A DNA stretch of 64,000 nucleotides, taken from positions 1 to 64,000 of the forward strand of contig NZ_KI519438.1 of assembly GCF_000482485.1 (NCBI RefSeq), written 5' to 3'. Each line of letters starts with the position of its first letter. Position 1 is the stretch's first letter. The position numbers and the translations under genes were made by a program. The notes under the pieces were generated by a model. The model saw only the letters and a program-made list of their open reading frames with translations. It was not told the DNA's origin and ran no database searches. Below, piece by piece: positions 36,380-46,233 of this stretch. The DNA comes from Paucisalibacillus globulus DSM 18846 (GTDB lineage: Bacteria > Bacillota > Bacilli > Bacillales > Amphibacillaceae).

Positions 36380-36700
36380 TTATCCTAGTTGTTGATGCAA
36401 AAATTCTGTTACAGACTCTGGCGTTTTGGTATAAGCACTATGTTGATGTGCTAGTTTTTCTCCATTTTGGAAAATAAGGATACTTGGAATACCCATTACT
36501 TCATAGGTACCTGCAATTCCTTCTAATTCATCGGTATTCACTTCGTACCATTCATAATTCTTGAACTCATCAAGAATTCCATCAATGAACATGTCCATTC
36601 TTTTGCAGTCCGGACACCAATCAGCAAAGAACTTTATAATTACTGGTTTTTCACTTTGAATAACCTCATTAAATTTATCCATCGTTTGAATGTATTCCAT
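36380..36700 (-). CDS. Thioredoxin-family protein
   Basis: 106 residues. Active site is WCPDC in FFADWCPDCKRMD rather than the WCGPC of housekeeping thioredoxin, which suggests a different redox potential or partner. cis-Pro in VMGIPSILIF. No signal peptide. GGAGT ribosome site. Confidence 0.9.
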   Translation of the reverse strand: MEYIQTMDKFNEVIQSEKPVIIKFFADWCPDCKRMDMFIDGILDEFKNYEWYEVNTDELEGIAGTYEVMGIPSILIFQNGEKLAHQHSAYTKTPESVTEFLHQQLG

Positions 36701-36769
36701 TTATCAACACTCCTTTAGCATACTTATTCCTATTGTATCCAGTAAACAAACGTTTGTCTCATAGTTTGC

Positions 36770-37585
36770 CTATTCCTTATATTCCACTTTTCCTAATATA
36801 TAAGCAACAAACAAACCAACTGCGAAAGTAGCTACACTTAGTAATAATAATGTAGTTCTTTCCGGCCAGCCTGGAAATACAACAAAGATGGAACCAATCA
36901 CTAAGCCGATAATTAAAGCAAACGTTGCACTTCGATAATTTTCTAAAAAGAAGTTTATGACTTTACTCATCGTAATAATCCCAAGTAGAATACCAATTCC
37001 AACAACAGCAATAATATCAAGTTGCAAATTACTAATCGCACTAATCACTGTTGAATATACACCTATAACTAGCAATATAAATGAACCACTAATCCCTGGC
37101 AATATCATAGCTGCACTGGCAATAAAGCCACAAAAAAATAAAAGAATATAGGTAGAAACGGTAATATCTTCAATTACCACTCCCTCGCTCGTATGGAGAA
37201 ACATCATCGAACCAACTACTACCAATCCAACTATTAGTAATATATAATGATGAGCTTTAAAATTAACTTTAACATCCGCTTCTTTAAATAAATAAGGCAA
37301 AATCCCGATAATCAGCCCCAAAAAGAAAAACTGAGTTGGACCTGGATAATGTTCAAACAACCATTCGATTAAATGGCTTAATAGAAGAACTGCTGATCCT
37401 ATACCTATACCTAATGGGATCAGAAATCCTAATTGCTTTTTCCACTCCTTACTTACTAATCCATTAATGGCAGCTATCAAACGATCATAAATCCCAAGCA
37501 ATACTGCTATTGTTCCACCACTTACCCCGGGAATAACATCACTTGCTCCCATAATTAAACCACGATAAATATTTTTCCATTCCAC
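36770..37585 (-). CDS. DUF368 (PopT-type) undecaprenyl phosphate translocase
   Basis: 271 residues, about eight membrane helices, with the family hallmarks MGASDVIPGVSGGTIAVLLG and AAMILPGISGSFILLVIG, an inverted repeat of two re-entrant motifs. DUF368 proteins were recently shown to recycle undecaprenyl phosphate to the cytoplasmic face for cell-wall synthesis. Monocistronic. Identity as DUF368 is clear; function follows from family work. Confidence 0.92.
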   Translation of the reverse strand: MEWKNIYRGLIMGASDVIPGVSGGTIAVLLGIYDRLIAAINGLVSKEWKKQLGFLIPLGIGIGSAVLLLSHLIEWLFEHYPGPTQFFFLGLIIGILPYLFKEADVKVNFKAHHYILLIVGLVVVGSMMFLHTSEGVVIEDITVSTYILLFFCGFIASAAMILPGISGSFILLVIGVYSTVISAISNLQLDIIAVVGIGILLGIITMSKVINFFLENYRSATFALIIGLVIGSIFVVFPGWPERTTLLLLSVATFAVGLFVAYILGKVEYKE

Positions 37586-37649
37586 ACAAATAATCCCCTT
37601 TATAAAAATCTATATAATATCATACCAAATAATGGTTGCAATTTATATA

Positions 37650-37735
37650 ATAAGCAGTATACTAATAGTAAGCTACTTTGCATAACAAGGTAGCTGTAAA
37701 AACAAAATGTATCTTGTTATACAAGGTAGGTGCAG
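37650..37735 (+). promoter_or_regulatory. Candidate PadR operator region
   Basis: Two near-repeats precede the padR gene: GCATAACAAGGTAGCTG (37680-37696) and GTTATACAAGGTAGGTG (37718-37734). Repeats of this kind fit autoregulation by the encoded PadR protein. Confidence 0.45.
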
Positions 37736-37737
37736 GA

Positions 37738-38064
37738 ATGTCATTAAGAAGTCAACTGTTAAAAGGTGTTTTGGAAGGATGTATATTGTCCATTATTAAC
37801 AGACAACCCACGTATGGTTATGAGCTTTCAGTCCGGTTACAAGAATTTGGTTTATCCGATGTTAGCGAAGGATCTATTTATCCAATATTACTAAGACTAC
37901 AAAAGGAAAAATTAATTGAAGGCACGATGCAGAAGTCTGAACTTGGTCCTAAACGAAAATATTATCATCTTACAGAAGCTGGTAAAGAAGCATTAATTGA
38001 ATTTATAGAGCAATGGGAAACCATTAAACTTCCAGTTGAAAATATTATTAAAAAGGAGGAGTAG
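37738..38064 (+). CDS. PadR family transcriptional regulator
   Basis: About 108 residues with the PadR winged helix: LKGVLEGCILSIINRQPTYG YELSVRL region, SEGSIYPILLRLQKEKLIEG recognition helix and wing, and KRKYYHLTEAGKEAL. Start at ATG 37738; the frame opens 60 bp earlier inside the operator repeats. Followed directly by a DUF1129 membrane protein, a common PadR partner arrangement, so it probably represses this two-gene operon. Confidence 0.92.
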   Translation: MSLRSQLLKGVLEGCILSIINRQPTYGYELSVRLQEFGLSDVSEGSIYPILLRLQKEKLIEGTMQKSELGPKRKYYHLTEAGKEALIEFIEQWETIKLPVENIIKKEE

Positions 38065-38065
38065 T

Positions 38066-38758
38066 ATGAATTCTAAAGATATTATTAAATTAAACAATAA
38101 CTTGAGAGAGAAATTATCAGAAGAGAATAAAGAAGTTTATGAAGATATGCTTGTGTATATCCGCTTAAACGCGAACAAATCCGAGCAACAAACGGAAGAA
38201 GTATTATATGAGTTGTTGGAACATTTACTTGAAGCCCAAAAAGATGGCAAGACTGCTCGAGATGTATTTGGTAAAGATTTAAGAAAATACTGTGATGAGC
38301 TAATTACTGAAATCCCTGGTGAGGGGAAGTCACTCGCTTTCGTTTCGGGAGCTTATATAGTGATTTACTTTCTAGCTATTATTAGTACATTTCATGGGTT
38401 AGGTAACTTTGTATTATCTCAATTTTTTGATAGGTTTTCCAATAATTTTACTTTTTCATTAGGTAGTGGGATAACTGTTGTCATCGTTGATTTACTAATC
38501 CTATCTGTCTTTATTTTTGCTATTTTAAGATGGATTAAAAATTCTACATTTAAAGAGAAGAAAACTAAAAAATGGGTAGAATTTTTACAATTGTGGCTTA
38601 TAAGCACAGCTTTTATTGGGGCTACTGTAGTAATTCCAATCATCATGCCAAGCTTTGGTACAGAAATTACAATTCCTGTTCTCACATTCGCTGGAGTTGG
38701 AATACTTCTATTCCTCCTTGCGTTTGTATTAAACAAGAAATATAGAATTACTAAGTAA
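38066..38758 (+). CDS. DUF1129-type membrane protein
   Basis: 230 residues: a soluble helical N-terminal half (about 1-85, ending in DLRKYCDELITEIPGEGK) and four membrane helices in the rest. Matches the general plan of DUF1129 proteins co-encoded with PadR regulators. GGAGGAG overlaps the padR stop; ATG two bases after it. Function unknown. Confidence 0.8.
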   Translation: MNSKDIIKLNNNLREKLSEENKEVYEDMLVYIRLNANKSEQQTEEVLYELLEHLLEAQKDGKTARDVFGKDLRKYCDELITEIPGEGKSLAFVSGAYIVIYFLAIISTFHGLGNFVLSQFFDRFSNNFTFSLGSGITVVIVDLLILSVFIFAILRWIKNSTFKEKKTKKWVEFLQLWLISTAFIGATVVIPIIMPSFGTEITIPVLTFAGVGILLFLLAFVLNKKYRITK

Positions 38759-38760
38759 AA

Positions 38761-38804
38761 TAAGGATGTCTTTAAAGAATTTCTTCTTTGAGACATCCTT
38801 ATTT
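38761..38804. terminator. Bidirectional terminator
   Basis: AAGGATGTCT with AAAGAA pairs TTCTTT and AGACATCCTT; between convergent DUF1129 and CapA-like genes. Confidence 0.88.
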
Positions 38805-38805
38805 A

Positions 38806-39984
38806 TTATTCTTCAATAAACTTTAAATCTGGTACCCAGATTGACATATGTTCTTTCATTTCTTCATAATGCTTTTTAGCATTTGGTAATTCTTGATCGG
38901 TTAATTGGTACATTGGAATGACCTCAAAGTCTTGCCAATTTGAGTATTTTACATACGTAGGTAAGAATTCTGGTGAATGGACTGTTACTTCTTTTTCGCT
39001 ACCTTTAGTTGTTTTTGAAATGTGAAATTTGAATATGCCACCAATCTTTCGATAAAATTCATCTTGACCAGATAGGAAGTTTCCTAAAGAGTATATAACC
39101 AATGTACGACTGCCATCTTCACCTTCGACCCAATCAACCGGTTGTAATACATGTGGATGGTGTCCAAGTACAACATCTGCTCCTTCATCGGCAACAAACT
39201 GAACAAGATCCTTTTGTATTTGATTCGGCATCCGCTCATACTCGTTTCCAAAATGGAGACTTACGACAACAACATCTGCTTCTTTTTCTGCTTCTTTTAT
39301 TTCCATCGCTATGAGTTCTCGATCAATTAAATTAACTAAGTAGTCCTTCCCTATTGGAACTGGAATTCCATTTGTACCATAGGTGTAGGATAAAAAGGCA
39401 ACTGAAATTCCTTCTTCTGTCTCATAAATCCTCATTTGTTCACGATCTTGCTCATCTTTATAAGCACCGGAATACATCATATCAATGGTTTCCCAATGCT
39501 TAATGGCCCGTTGGATAGCTTCTTCTCCACGATCTAATGTATGGTTATTAGCTAGTGACACAACATCTACCCCTGCCCATTTCAGTGCATCACCAACTTC
39601 AGTAGGACTGTTAAAGGTAGGATAAGAAGATAATCCTAATTCCACTCCACCTATCATTGTTTCTTGATTTGCAATTGAAATAGTCGCATCACTTAAAAAT
39701 GGTTCAACACGTTTAAGCATAGGTTTAAAGTCATATCCTAAATCAACCTCGGCATCATTATAAACACTATTATGAATGAGCATATCACCAATCGCTGTTA
39801 TGGATATTTCTTTGGTTATTTCAATTGGTTCTTTTGGTTCTCTATGCTCCATTGGTTTTCCTATATGTGAACCAGCAGTCCGATTTTGGTCCATTTTGCC
39901 TTCTGATATTTCTTTACCACAGGAAGCTAATACTACAACCATAAACAAAAATAGTATTACCTTGATAAATTTCCCCCTAGTCAT
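38806..39984 (-). CDS. CapA-family metallophosphatase-fold lipoprotein
   Basis: 392 residues; lipobox VVLASC, then the CapA/PgsA domain: ITAIGDMLIHNSVY, ISIANQETMIGG, VSLANNHTLDRGEEA, SLHFGNEYERMP and VLGHHPHVLQP. The last is the metal-binding GHHPH motif. The family includes poly-gamma-glutamate synthesis protein PgsA, but no pgsB/pgsC are nearby, so a capsule role is not supported. ATG 39984 chosen (GGAG at 9 bp). Confidence 0.88.
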   Translation of the reverse strand: MTRGKFIKVILFLFMVVVLASCGKEISEGKMDQNRTAGSHIGKPMEHREPKEPIEITKEISITAIGDMLIHNSVYNDAEVDLGYDFKPMLKRVEPFLSDATISIANQETMIGGVELGLSSYPTFNSPTEVGDALKWAGVDVVSLANNHTLDRGEEAIQRAIKHWETIDMMYSGAYKDEQDREQMRIYETEEGISVAFLSYTYGTNGIPVPIGKDYLVNLIDRELIAMEIKEAEKEADVVVVSLHFGNEYERMPNQIQKDLVQFVADEGADVVLGHHPHVLQPVDWVEGEDGSRTLVIYSLGNFLSGQDEFYRKIGGIFKFHISKTTKGSEKEVTVHSPEFLPTYVKYSNWQDFEVIPMYQLTDQELPNAKKHYEEMKEHMSIWVPDLKFIEE

Positions 39985-40175
39985 AGACAATTGCTCCTCA
40001 TACTTTTTAACTAATTATACCATGTTAACACGAAATAAATTCCTTATTATTCAATAATTCTACAATTTATATTAGTTTGTCCAACATAGTTATTCTTAAT
40101 ATGACAAAAGAGGGTTTTCTTCATTCACTAGGCTAGATATTGTATGACCCGGTGAATGAACGAGCGATTTTTATT

Positions 40176-40535
40176 GGCGGATATTTCTGGATTTTGGCCG
40201 ATATTCTTGATTTGTGGCTGATATTTACGGGTTTTGGCTGATATTCTTGATTTGTGGCTGATGTTTACGGGTTTTGGCTGATATTCTCAAATCTCGGCTG
40301 ATTTTTCTGGATTTTGGCCGATATTCTCGAATTGCGGCCGATGTTTCTGAATTTTGGCCGATATTCTCGAATAATGGCCGATGTTTCTGGAGCTCGGCCG
40401 ATATTCTCGAATCGTGGCCGATGTTTCTGGATTTTGGCCGATATTCTCGAGTTTTGGCCGATGTTTCTGGAGCTCGGCCGATATTCTCGAATTGCGGCCG
40501 ATGTTTCTGGATTTTGGTTGATGTTTATAAAAAAC
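40176..40535. repeat. Tandem array of eighteen 20-bp units
   Basis: Units start every 20 bp with GGCCGAT or GGCTGAT. Two alternating types, GGCCGATATTCTCGAATTGC and GGCCGATGTTTCTGGATTTT, form a 40-bp higher-order unit. The right part is most regular; the first units and the last are degenerate. Because 20 is not a multiple of three and the unit lacks stops, frames are open on both strands with a 20-residue period, which explains the apparent ORFs. Confidence 0.95.
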
Positions 40536-40584
40536 TGCTGATGTAATACAATTCATTAAATACAAACTCATAAAATTAGCAAAG

Positions 40585-40625
40585 AAAAACAACTGCTCAT
40601 TAAAACAGTTGGCAGTTGTTTTCCG
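40585..40625 (-). terminator. Terminator after thiolase gene
   Basis: Minus-strand AACAACTGC/GCAGTTGTT stem followed by TTTTTC. Confidence 0.8.
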
Positions 40626-40631
40626 GTGATA

Positions 40632-41783
40632 CTATTTTATTCGCTCAATAATCGTAGCATTTGCCATCCCCATGCCTTCACAAATAGCTAGTAAACCATA
40701 GCGGCCGTTAATTCGCTCCAATTCGTACAACAGTGATGTCATCAGTTTCGTTCCTGTTGCACCTAACGGATGGCCTAGCGCAATTGCCCCACCGTTCACA
40801 TTCAACTTATTAGGATCAGCATCTGTTTCTCTCAGCCATGCAAGTGGTACAGGTGCAAATGCTTCATTTACTTCATAGCGATCCATATCCTCTATGATGA
40901 GTCCCGCTTTCTCTAAAACGCGTTTAGTCGCTTCAATTGGTCCTGTCAACATGAGAGTTGGGTCTGAGCCTATAACAACCTTGGCTACTATTCTAGCCAT
41001 AGGTTTAAGACCTAACTCATTTGCTTTTTCTCCAGACATTAGTAAAACTGCACTTGCCCCATCACTCATTTGACTAGCATTTCCTGCTGTTATTTTACCA
41101 TTTTCTTGAAAAACTGCTTTAAGATTGGATAGGGCTTCTATAGATGTATCTGTCCTCGGCCCTTCATCCACTTTAATAATTTGCCTATTTCCTACTGCGT
41201 CTTCTACCTCAACCGGGTGAATTTCCGCTTCAAAATTCCCCTTTTCAATTGCATGCAATGCTTTTTTATGGCTCTCTAGTGAATATGTATCTAACTCTTT
41301 CCTAGTTAACTGCCATTTGTCTGCAATTTTTTCAGATGATACACCTTGATTTACAATTTCATACTTCTCTTGAAGTTTTTTACTAGGTTTGGTTTTTCCT
41401 ATATTAGAAAACATTGGTGCACGAGACATGCTTTCAACTCCACCAGCAATTACAATATCCATATCCCCCGCAGCAATGGCTTGTGCCGCAAAGTGTATAG
41501 CTTGCTGGCTGGAGCCACACTGCCTATCAATTGTTACCCCTGGCACATGGGGTGGAAATCCTGCAATAAGAGCAGCAGTACGTGCTATATTCCCCCCTTG
41601 TTCGTTTACTTGTGTCACACATCCTAAAATTACATCTTCCACTTCAGTTTTTTCAACTTTCGTCCGATGCATTAATTCTTCTAATACCTCGGCTGACAAT
41701 TCATCTGCACGATAATTTGAAAATGCCCCACCTTTTCTCCCAACAGCCGTACGAACCCCATCGATAATGACTACTTCCCGCAC
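40632..41783 (-). CDS. Acetyl-CoA C-acyltransferase (thiolase)
   Basis: 383 residues. Nucleophilic cysteine in TIDRQCGSSQQA (about 87), histidine in NGGAIALGHPLGATG (about 340) and second cysteine in LAICEGMGMANA (about 370). Converts 3-ketoacyl-CoA plus CoA to acetyl-CoA, or the reverse condensation. CEGMGM in place of the usual CxGGG is a mild variation. GTG start with GGAGGG. No other beta-oxidation genes adjacent, so degradative versus biosynthetic use is open. Confidence 0.92.
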   Translation of the reverse strand: MREVVIIDGVRTAVGRKGGAFSNYRADELSAEVLEELMHRTKVEKTEVEDVILGCVTQVNEQGGNIARTAALIAGFPPHVPGVTIDRQCGSSQQAIHFAAQAIAAGDMDIVIAGGVESMSRAPMFSNIGKTKPSKKLQEKYEIVNQGVSSEKIADKWQLTRKELDTYSLESHKKALHAIEKGNFEAEIHPVEVEDAVGNRQIIKVDEGPRTDTSIEALSNLKAVFQENGKITAGNASQMSDGASAVLLMSGEKANELGLKPMARIVAKVVIGSDPTLMLTGPIEATKRVLEKAGLIIEDMDRYEVNEAFAPVPLAWLRETDADPNKLNVNGGAIALGHPLGATGTKLMTSLLYELERINGRYGLLAICEGMGMANATIIERIK

Positions 41784-41934
41784 AAATATCCCTCCTATAT
41801 CCTTACCATATATGATATTTGATTTTTTGAAATAATTCTACACTTTAATTTTTATTCTTTTTTAGTAATAAATGAAACAAATCTCTGATAAAATCGTATA
41901 AAATAGCAATATACATATTAAGGAGGAATTTTTT

Positions 41935-42369
41935 TTGAAACGTACTGCTGAAATTACACTTGGAATTATTGGTTCGATTCTCTATCTATTCTCTGTTGCT
42001 TTTGGTATTTTTAGGCTTTGGATGGAAAACAATAAGGATACTCTAGAGGAATACATGGTAGAAAATCAATCTGAATTTGATTTAACTTCATCTGACATGA
42101 CGGTACTTGAAGAATTGTTTAATATGAACCTTGCACAAGGTGGTATATTAATTGTTATCTTACCGATCTTAGCTATTATTTTAGGTATTGTTGCGGTTGT
42201 ATTAGTGAAGGGTAATAAGCGTCCAGTAGCTGCAGGAATTATCTTCATTGCAACAGGAGTAGGCTATGCCATCATTACACTTGGTGGGGGAATCTTGAAT
42301 GGGATTCTATTGTTGATTGCCGGAATTCTTTGTTTAGCGCGTAAACCAAAGACAATAATTGAAGGTTAA
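41935..42369 (+). CDS. DUF4064-type membrane protein
   Basis: 144 residues, three to four membrane helices (about 8-28, 69-91, 97-132) with the EITLGIIGSILYLFSVAFG start typical of DUF4064. TTG start after AAGGAGG. Function unknown. Confidence 0.8.
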   Translation: MKRTAEITLGIIGSILYLFSVAFGIFRLWMENNKDTLEEYMVENQSEFDLTSSDMTVLEELFNMNLAQGGILIVILPILAIILGIVAVVLVKGNKRPVAAGIIFIATGVGYAIITLGGGILNGILLLIAGILCLARKPKTIIEG

Positions 42370-42471
42370 ATAATTCTTATAAAAATAGGAGAAAAGACTC
42401 ACACTATCCTTAGACTCTAGTATATAATAAGTTGTGAAACTTTAAGTAATCACCATATCGAGGTGTTTTAG

Positions 42472-42654
42472 ATGAAACGCTATTTAACCGCAATATTTCT
42501 TGGATTAAGTGCGTTGATATTGTTTTTTGGTTTACGTATTGATTTGCAATGGACTGGAGTAGCTACTTGGGGACTTGCCCTTATTAGTTTAATCTTTGCT
42601 GCTTATTATACAAAATACATTCCAGATAAAAAACCAAATAGAAAAGGGAAGTAA
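42472..42654 (+). CDS. Small two-helix membrane protein
   Basis: 60 residues: helices at about 4-21 and 31-47, then a basic tail (KYIPDKKPNRKGK), so N-in/C-in topology. CGAGGTG ribosome site and a TATAAT at 42422-42427 upstream. I do not recognise a family. The stop codon lies within the stem of the following terminator. Confidence 0.7.
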   Translation: MKRYLTAIFLGLSALILFFGLRIDLQWTGVATWGLALISLIFAAYYTKYIPDKKPNRKGK

Positions 42655-42682
42655 AACAAACAATTGTTTTACTTCCTTTTTT
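42648..42682 (+). terminator. Terminator overlapping the stop of the 60-residue gene
   Basis: GGAAGTAAAACAA / TTGTTTTACTTCC stem with TTTTTT tail; the TAA stop is in the 5' arm. Confidence 0.88.
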
Positions 42683-42735
42683 ACTGACTGTTTAAGTAAA
42701 CTTTATTAAAGAACATATCATGATGATGTAAAAAC

Positions 42736-42783
42736 AAAAAAAGGATACCTAAAGGGGTAAACCACCTTTAGGTATCCTTTTGT
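42736..42783 (-). terminator. Terminator after typA
   Basis: Minus-strand GGATACCTAAAGG/CCTTTAGGTATCC stem followed by TTTTTTTG. Confidence 0.92.
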
Positions 42784-42785
42784 TA

Positions 42786-44615
42786 TTACACCATTTTCGC
42801 ACGTTTTGATGCCTTTTCACGTTCATTTTTATTTAAGATTTTCTTGCGTAGTCGAATAGATTCAGGAGTTACTTCACAGTACTCATCATCATTCAAATAT
42901 TCTAAAGCTTCTTCTAGTGACATGTTTCTAGTTTTACGAATTACTGATGTTTGGTCCTTATTTGCTGAACGAACGTTGGTTAAATGTTTTTCTTTTGTGA
43001 CATTAACTGTTAGGTCATTTTCACGGTTATGCTCCCCAACAATCATCCCCGCATATACTTCTGTACCAGGTTCTACGAAGATAACTCCACGATCTTCAAG
43101 ACCCATGATTCCGTAAGTGGATGCTTTTCCATTTTCTAGTGCTACTAGAACACCTTGACGTCTTCCACCAACTTGACCTTTAATCATTGGCTCATAAGCA
43201 TCAAATGTATGGTTTAGAATTCCGTACCCACGTGTTTGGGACATAAATTCAGTTGAGTAACCAATTAGTCCACGAGATGGTACTTTAAATTCAAGACGAA
43301 CTTGACCATTTCCAAAGTTCACCATATCAAGCATTTCACCTTTACGCGCACCAAGTGATTCCATAATAGCACCAGTATGCTCTTCTGGAACGTCTACTTG
43401 TACTCGTTCAACCGGTTCTGATAGAACACCATCAATTTCTTTTAAGATTACTTTTGGTTTTGAAAGTTGAAGTTCAAAACCTTCACGACGTAAATTCTCA
43501 ATTAAAATTGATAAGTGTAATTCTCCACGACCTGATACGATCCATGCGTCAGGAGATTCAGTTGGGTCAACACGTAAACTTACATCTGTTTCTAATTGTT
43601 TCAATAAACGCTCTTCTATTTTACGGGATGTGATATACTTACCCTCACGTCCTGCAAATGGACTATTGTTTGTAACAAAAGTCATTTGAAGTGTTGGTTC
43701 ATCAATGTGTAATAATGGTAGCGCATCTGGATGATCCTGTGGACAGATAGTCTCTCCAACGTTTAGGTCATCTAATCCAGAAATTGCCACGATCTCTCCA
43801 GCACCCGCTTCTTCAATTTCTAATCGTTTTAATCCGAAGAAACCAAATAGCTTACTAATGCGGAAGGACTTTTGTTTTCCATCCTTCTTCATAACAACAA
43901 CCTGTTGACCAACATGAATTTTACCACGAGAAATACGTCCAATACCAATACGTCCAACATAATCATTATAGTCTAATAAAGTTACTTGGAATTGTAGTGG
44001 ATCTTCACGGTTATCAACTGGAGCCGGAATATGTTCAATAATTGTTTTATAGATTGGCTCCATCGTTTCTTGTTGATCATCCGGCTCAAGTCCTGAAGTT
44101 CCGTTTAAAGCAGACGCATAGACAACCGGGAATTCTAATTGGTCATCATCTGCACCTAATTCAATGAATAGATCTAATACTTCATCAATTACTTCTTCCG
44201 GTCTAGCATTAGGACGGTCAATTTTGTTTAGTACAACAATTGGTGTTAATTTTTGTTCTAGTGCCTTTTTCAACACAAATCGAGTTTGTGGCATGGTACC
44301 TTCATAGGCATCGACCACTAATGCAACACCATCAACCATTTTCAGAATACGTTCAACTTCGCCTCCGAAGTCTGCGTGTCCTGGTGTATCTAAGATGTTA
44401 ATTCTTGTATCGTTATAGCTAATTGCTGTATTCTTTGCTAAAATCGTGATTCCACGTTCACGCTCAATATCGTTGGAATCCATCATACGTTCATCGACTT
44501 GCTCATTTTCACGAAAGGTACCTGAATACTTTAGTAGTTGGTCTACTAATGTAGTCTTACCATGGTCAACGTGAGCAATAATTGCGATATTACGAATATC
44601 TTCTCTTAATTGCAT
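42786..44615 (-). CDS. typA: Ribosome-associated GTPase TypA/BipA
   Basis: 609 residues. GTPase motifs [10 protein letters not shown] (G1), ERGITI (G2), [11 protein letters not shown] (G3) and NKIDRP (G4), followed by EF-G-like domains and the BipA C-terminal domain. It aids ribosome assembly, notably at low temperature and under stress. GAGGAG ribosome site. Monocistronic, about 280 bp downstream of nothing but the cssS end. Confidence 0.97.
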   Translation of the reverse strand: MQLREDIRNIAIIAHVDHGKTTLVDQLLKYSGTFRENEQVDERMMDSNDIERERGITILAKNTAISYNDTRINILDTPGHADFGGEVERILKMVDGVALVVDAYEGTMPQTRFVLKKALEQKLTPIVVLNKIDRPNARPEEVIDEVLDLFIELGADDDQLEFPVVYASALNGTSGLEPDDQQETMEPIYKTIIEHIPAPVDNREDPLQFQVTLLDYNDYVGRIGIGRISRGKIHVGQQVVVMKKDGKQKSFRISKLFGFFGLKRLEIEEAGAGEIVAISGLDDLNVGETICPQDHPDALPLLHIDEPTLQMTFVTNNSPFAGREGKYITSRKIEERLLKQLETDVSLRVDPTESPDAWIVSGRGELHLSILIENLRREGFELQLSKPKVILKEIDGVLSEPVERVQVDVPEEHTGAIMESLGARKGEMLDMVNFGNGQVRLEFKVPSRGLIGYSTEFMSQTRGYGILNHTFDAYEPMIKGQVGGRRQGVLVALENGKASTYGIMGLEDRGVIFVEPGTEVYAGMIVGEHNRENDLTVNVTKEKHLTNVRSANKDQTSVIRKTRNMSLEEALEYLNDDEYCEVTPESIRLRKKILNKNEREKASKRAKMV

Positions 44616-44895
44616 AAAGTACGCTCCTCTTGTTTTGCGAGTGAATCAAACTAGACAATTATATCATATTTGGGGATTGTTGTCTTAATTTTTTTTACTC
44701 TCTAAAGTTACCCATGGCCCAAAAATACTTTACTTTTACTTCTAATCACAGTGGTGACCTCTTTCAATAAAATCGTCGAAGTGGCTATCCTTTCCCATCG
44801 TGGATGTTGGGCTCTCACGGAAGCCTACATTCTACTTAAAAAGTCCGGTGCTTGTTCTCTCCTTCGTGCAAACAAATTAGAAACCATCCGTAGTT

Positions 44896-46230
44896 CTATA
44901 ACTTATTAAAGATTAGGGTGAATTTTGCGCCACCTAGTTGAGATTTCCCAGCTTGGATTTTTCCACCAGACTGTTCAATGATGGCTCTAGAGATAGCTAG
45001 CCCTAGGCCAGTCTCTCCATTCTTACCTTTCACAAATCTGTGGAAAATATGTGGCATTAAATCTTCAGAAATGCCTTCTCCATCATCCTCAATAGTTATC
45101 ATAATTTGACTACTTTGCATACTGGAGGAAATTACAAGTTTACTCTTTCCATGGCGGATTCCATTAACAGCTAAATTAAGTAAGGCGCGTAATAAGCGTT
45201 CTTCGTCTCCTTTAAGATATATGCTTTCTTCCACTTCTTTTCGAAGCTCTATATTTTTTTCCGTTGCTAAAGGTAAAGCCCTCTCCATTACCTTATCAAT
45301 TAAAGTGGTTAATACAACCTTCTCCTTTTGATAAGTAATCTCTTCACTTTCTAGCTTAGCTAGCAATATCATTTCATTAATTATTTTCTTTAAGCGGTTT
45401 ACTTCTGAAACAATAACTTCCAGTCCTTTTTCTTCCTCTTGTTCATCAAATACCTTTTCTTTAATTCCTTCTGCATAGCCTTGTATTGTCATAAGTGGGG
45501 TTTTTAGTTCGTGGCTAGCATTTTGGAAGAACGTCTGCTGCGTATTTATATACCGTTGCAACTCATTCGCCATATCATAAACACTTTGAGCAACCTCTTT
45601 TATTTCTCCCGATGCATTTATTGGTTTGATTTCATTAAACTCACGCTTTTCGACTTTTTTAAGTTGGTATTTTAGTCGAGTTAACGGTGTAACCAGTTTT
45701 CTAGTAAGAAAATAACTAAGACCAATGGCAGCAATTGCTCCGAATATGAATACAAGTAACATACGCATGATAAAATCTCTTTGTACAATTTGCAGATCTT
45801 GTAATGGCGTAAGGAGAATCAGTTCTAATCCAAGACTTTCCGGAACAAATAAGATTCTAGATGTTACATATTTTTCATTGCCAAATCCCCATAGTTCTTC
45901 ATCAGTATTACTGAAATCATTATTCATAAATAATCCAGTAACAATGGATGTTGGTAATGTTGAGAAATGTACGGAATTTTGCGTACGATCATATAAGAAT
46001 AGTTGTAAATCTTGCTCCTGTAAAAATTCATTAAAGCCAATTAGGTTTTCTCTTGATATAAATGCCTCATCTAATACGTTGACCAAAATTTCACCTTTTT
46101 GCTCCAGCTGTCTTTGTTCATCCTGGATTAACAGATTCAAAATTAATGAATAAACCACATATCCCGTAATGGCCATGATAATCAAAAGTAAAGCTGTAAA
46201 TGCTGCATTTAATTGGTATTGTAACTTCAT
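44896..46230 (-). CDS. cssS: Sensor histidine kinase CssS-like
   Basis: 444 residues: helix 8-30, extracytoplasmic sensor about 31-160, helix about 161-180, HAMP, HisKA QNASHELKTPLMTIQGYAEG (His about 240) and HATPase_c (NLAVNGIRHGKS, IEDDGEGI, NGETGLGLAISRA). Located downstream of its regulator and divergent from an htrA-type protease gene, exactly as cssRS-htrB in B. subtilis, which senses misfolded exported protein. The assignment rests on that context. Confidence 0.85.
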   Translation of the reverse strand: MKLQYQLNAAFTALLLIIMAITGYVVYSLILNLLIQDEQRQLEQKGEILVNVLDEAFISRENLIGFNEFLQEQDLQLFLYDRTQNSVHFSTLPTSIVTGLFMNNDFSNTDEELWGFGNEKYVTSRILFVPESLGLELILLTPLQDLQIVQRDFIMRMLLVFIFGAIAAIGLSYFLTRKLVTPLTRLKYQLKKVEKREFNEIKPINASGEIKEVAQSVYDMANELQRYINTQQTFFQNASHELKTPLMTIQGYAEGIKEKVFDEQEEEKGLEVIVSEVNRLKKIINEMILLAKLESEEITYQKEKVVLTTLIDKVMERALPLATEKNIELRKEVEESIYLKGDEERLLRALLNLAVNGIRHGKSKLVISSSMQSSQIMITIEDDGEGISEDLMPHIFHRFVKGKNGETGLGLAISRAIIEQSGGKIQAGKSQLGGAKFTLIFNKL

Positions 46231-46233
46231 TGT

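Noticed and set aside
40176-40535. CRISPR array
   Set aside because: Units are directly adjacent with no unique spacers, unit length is 20 bp, and there are no cas genes in the window.
40274-40592. Open frames on both strands in the 20-bp tandem array
   Set aside because: They follow from a stop-free 20-bp unit read through all frames; no ribosome site, and both strands and two frames are equally open.
44616-44895. Small RNA or gene fragment between cssS and typA
   Set aside because: Some GC-richer stretches, but no convincing hairpin-terminator, start codon with ribosome site, or known motif.
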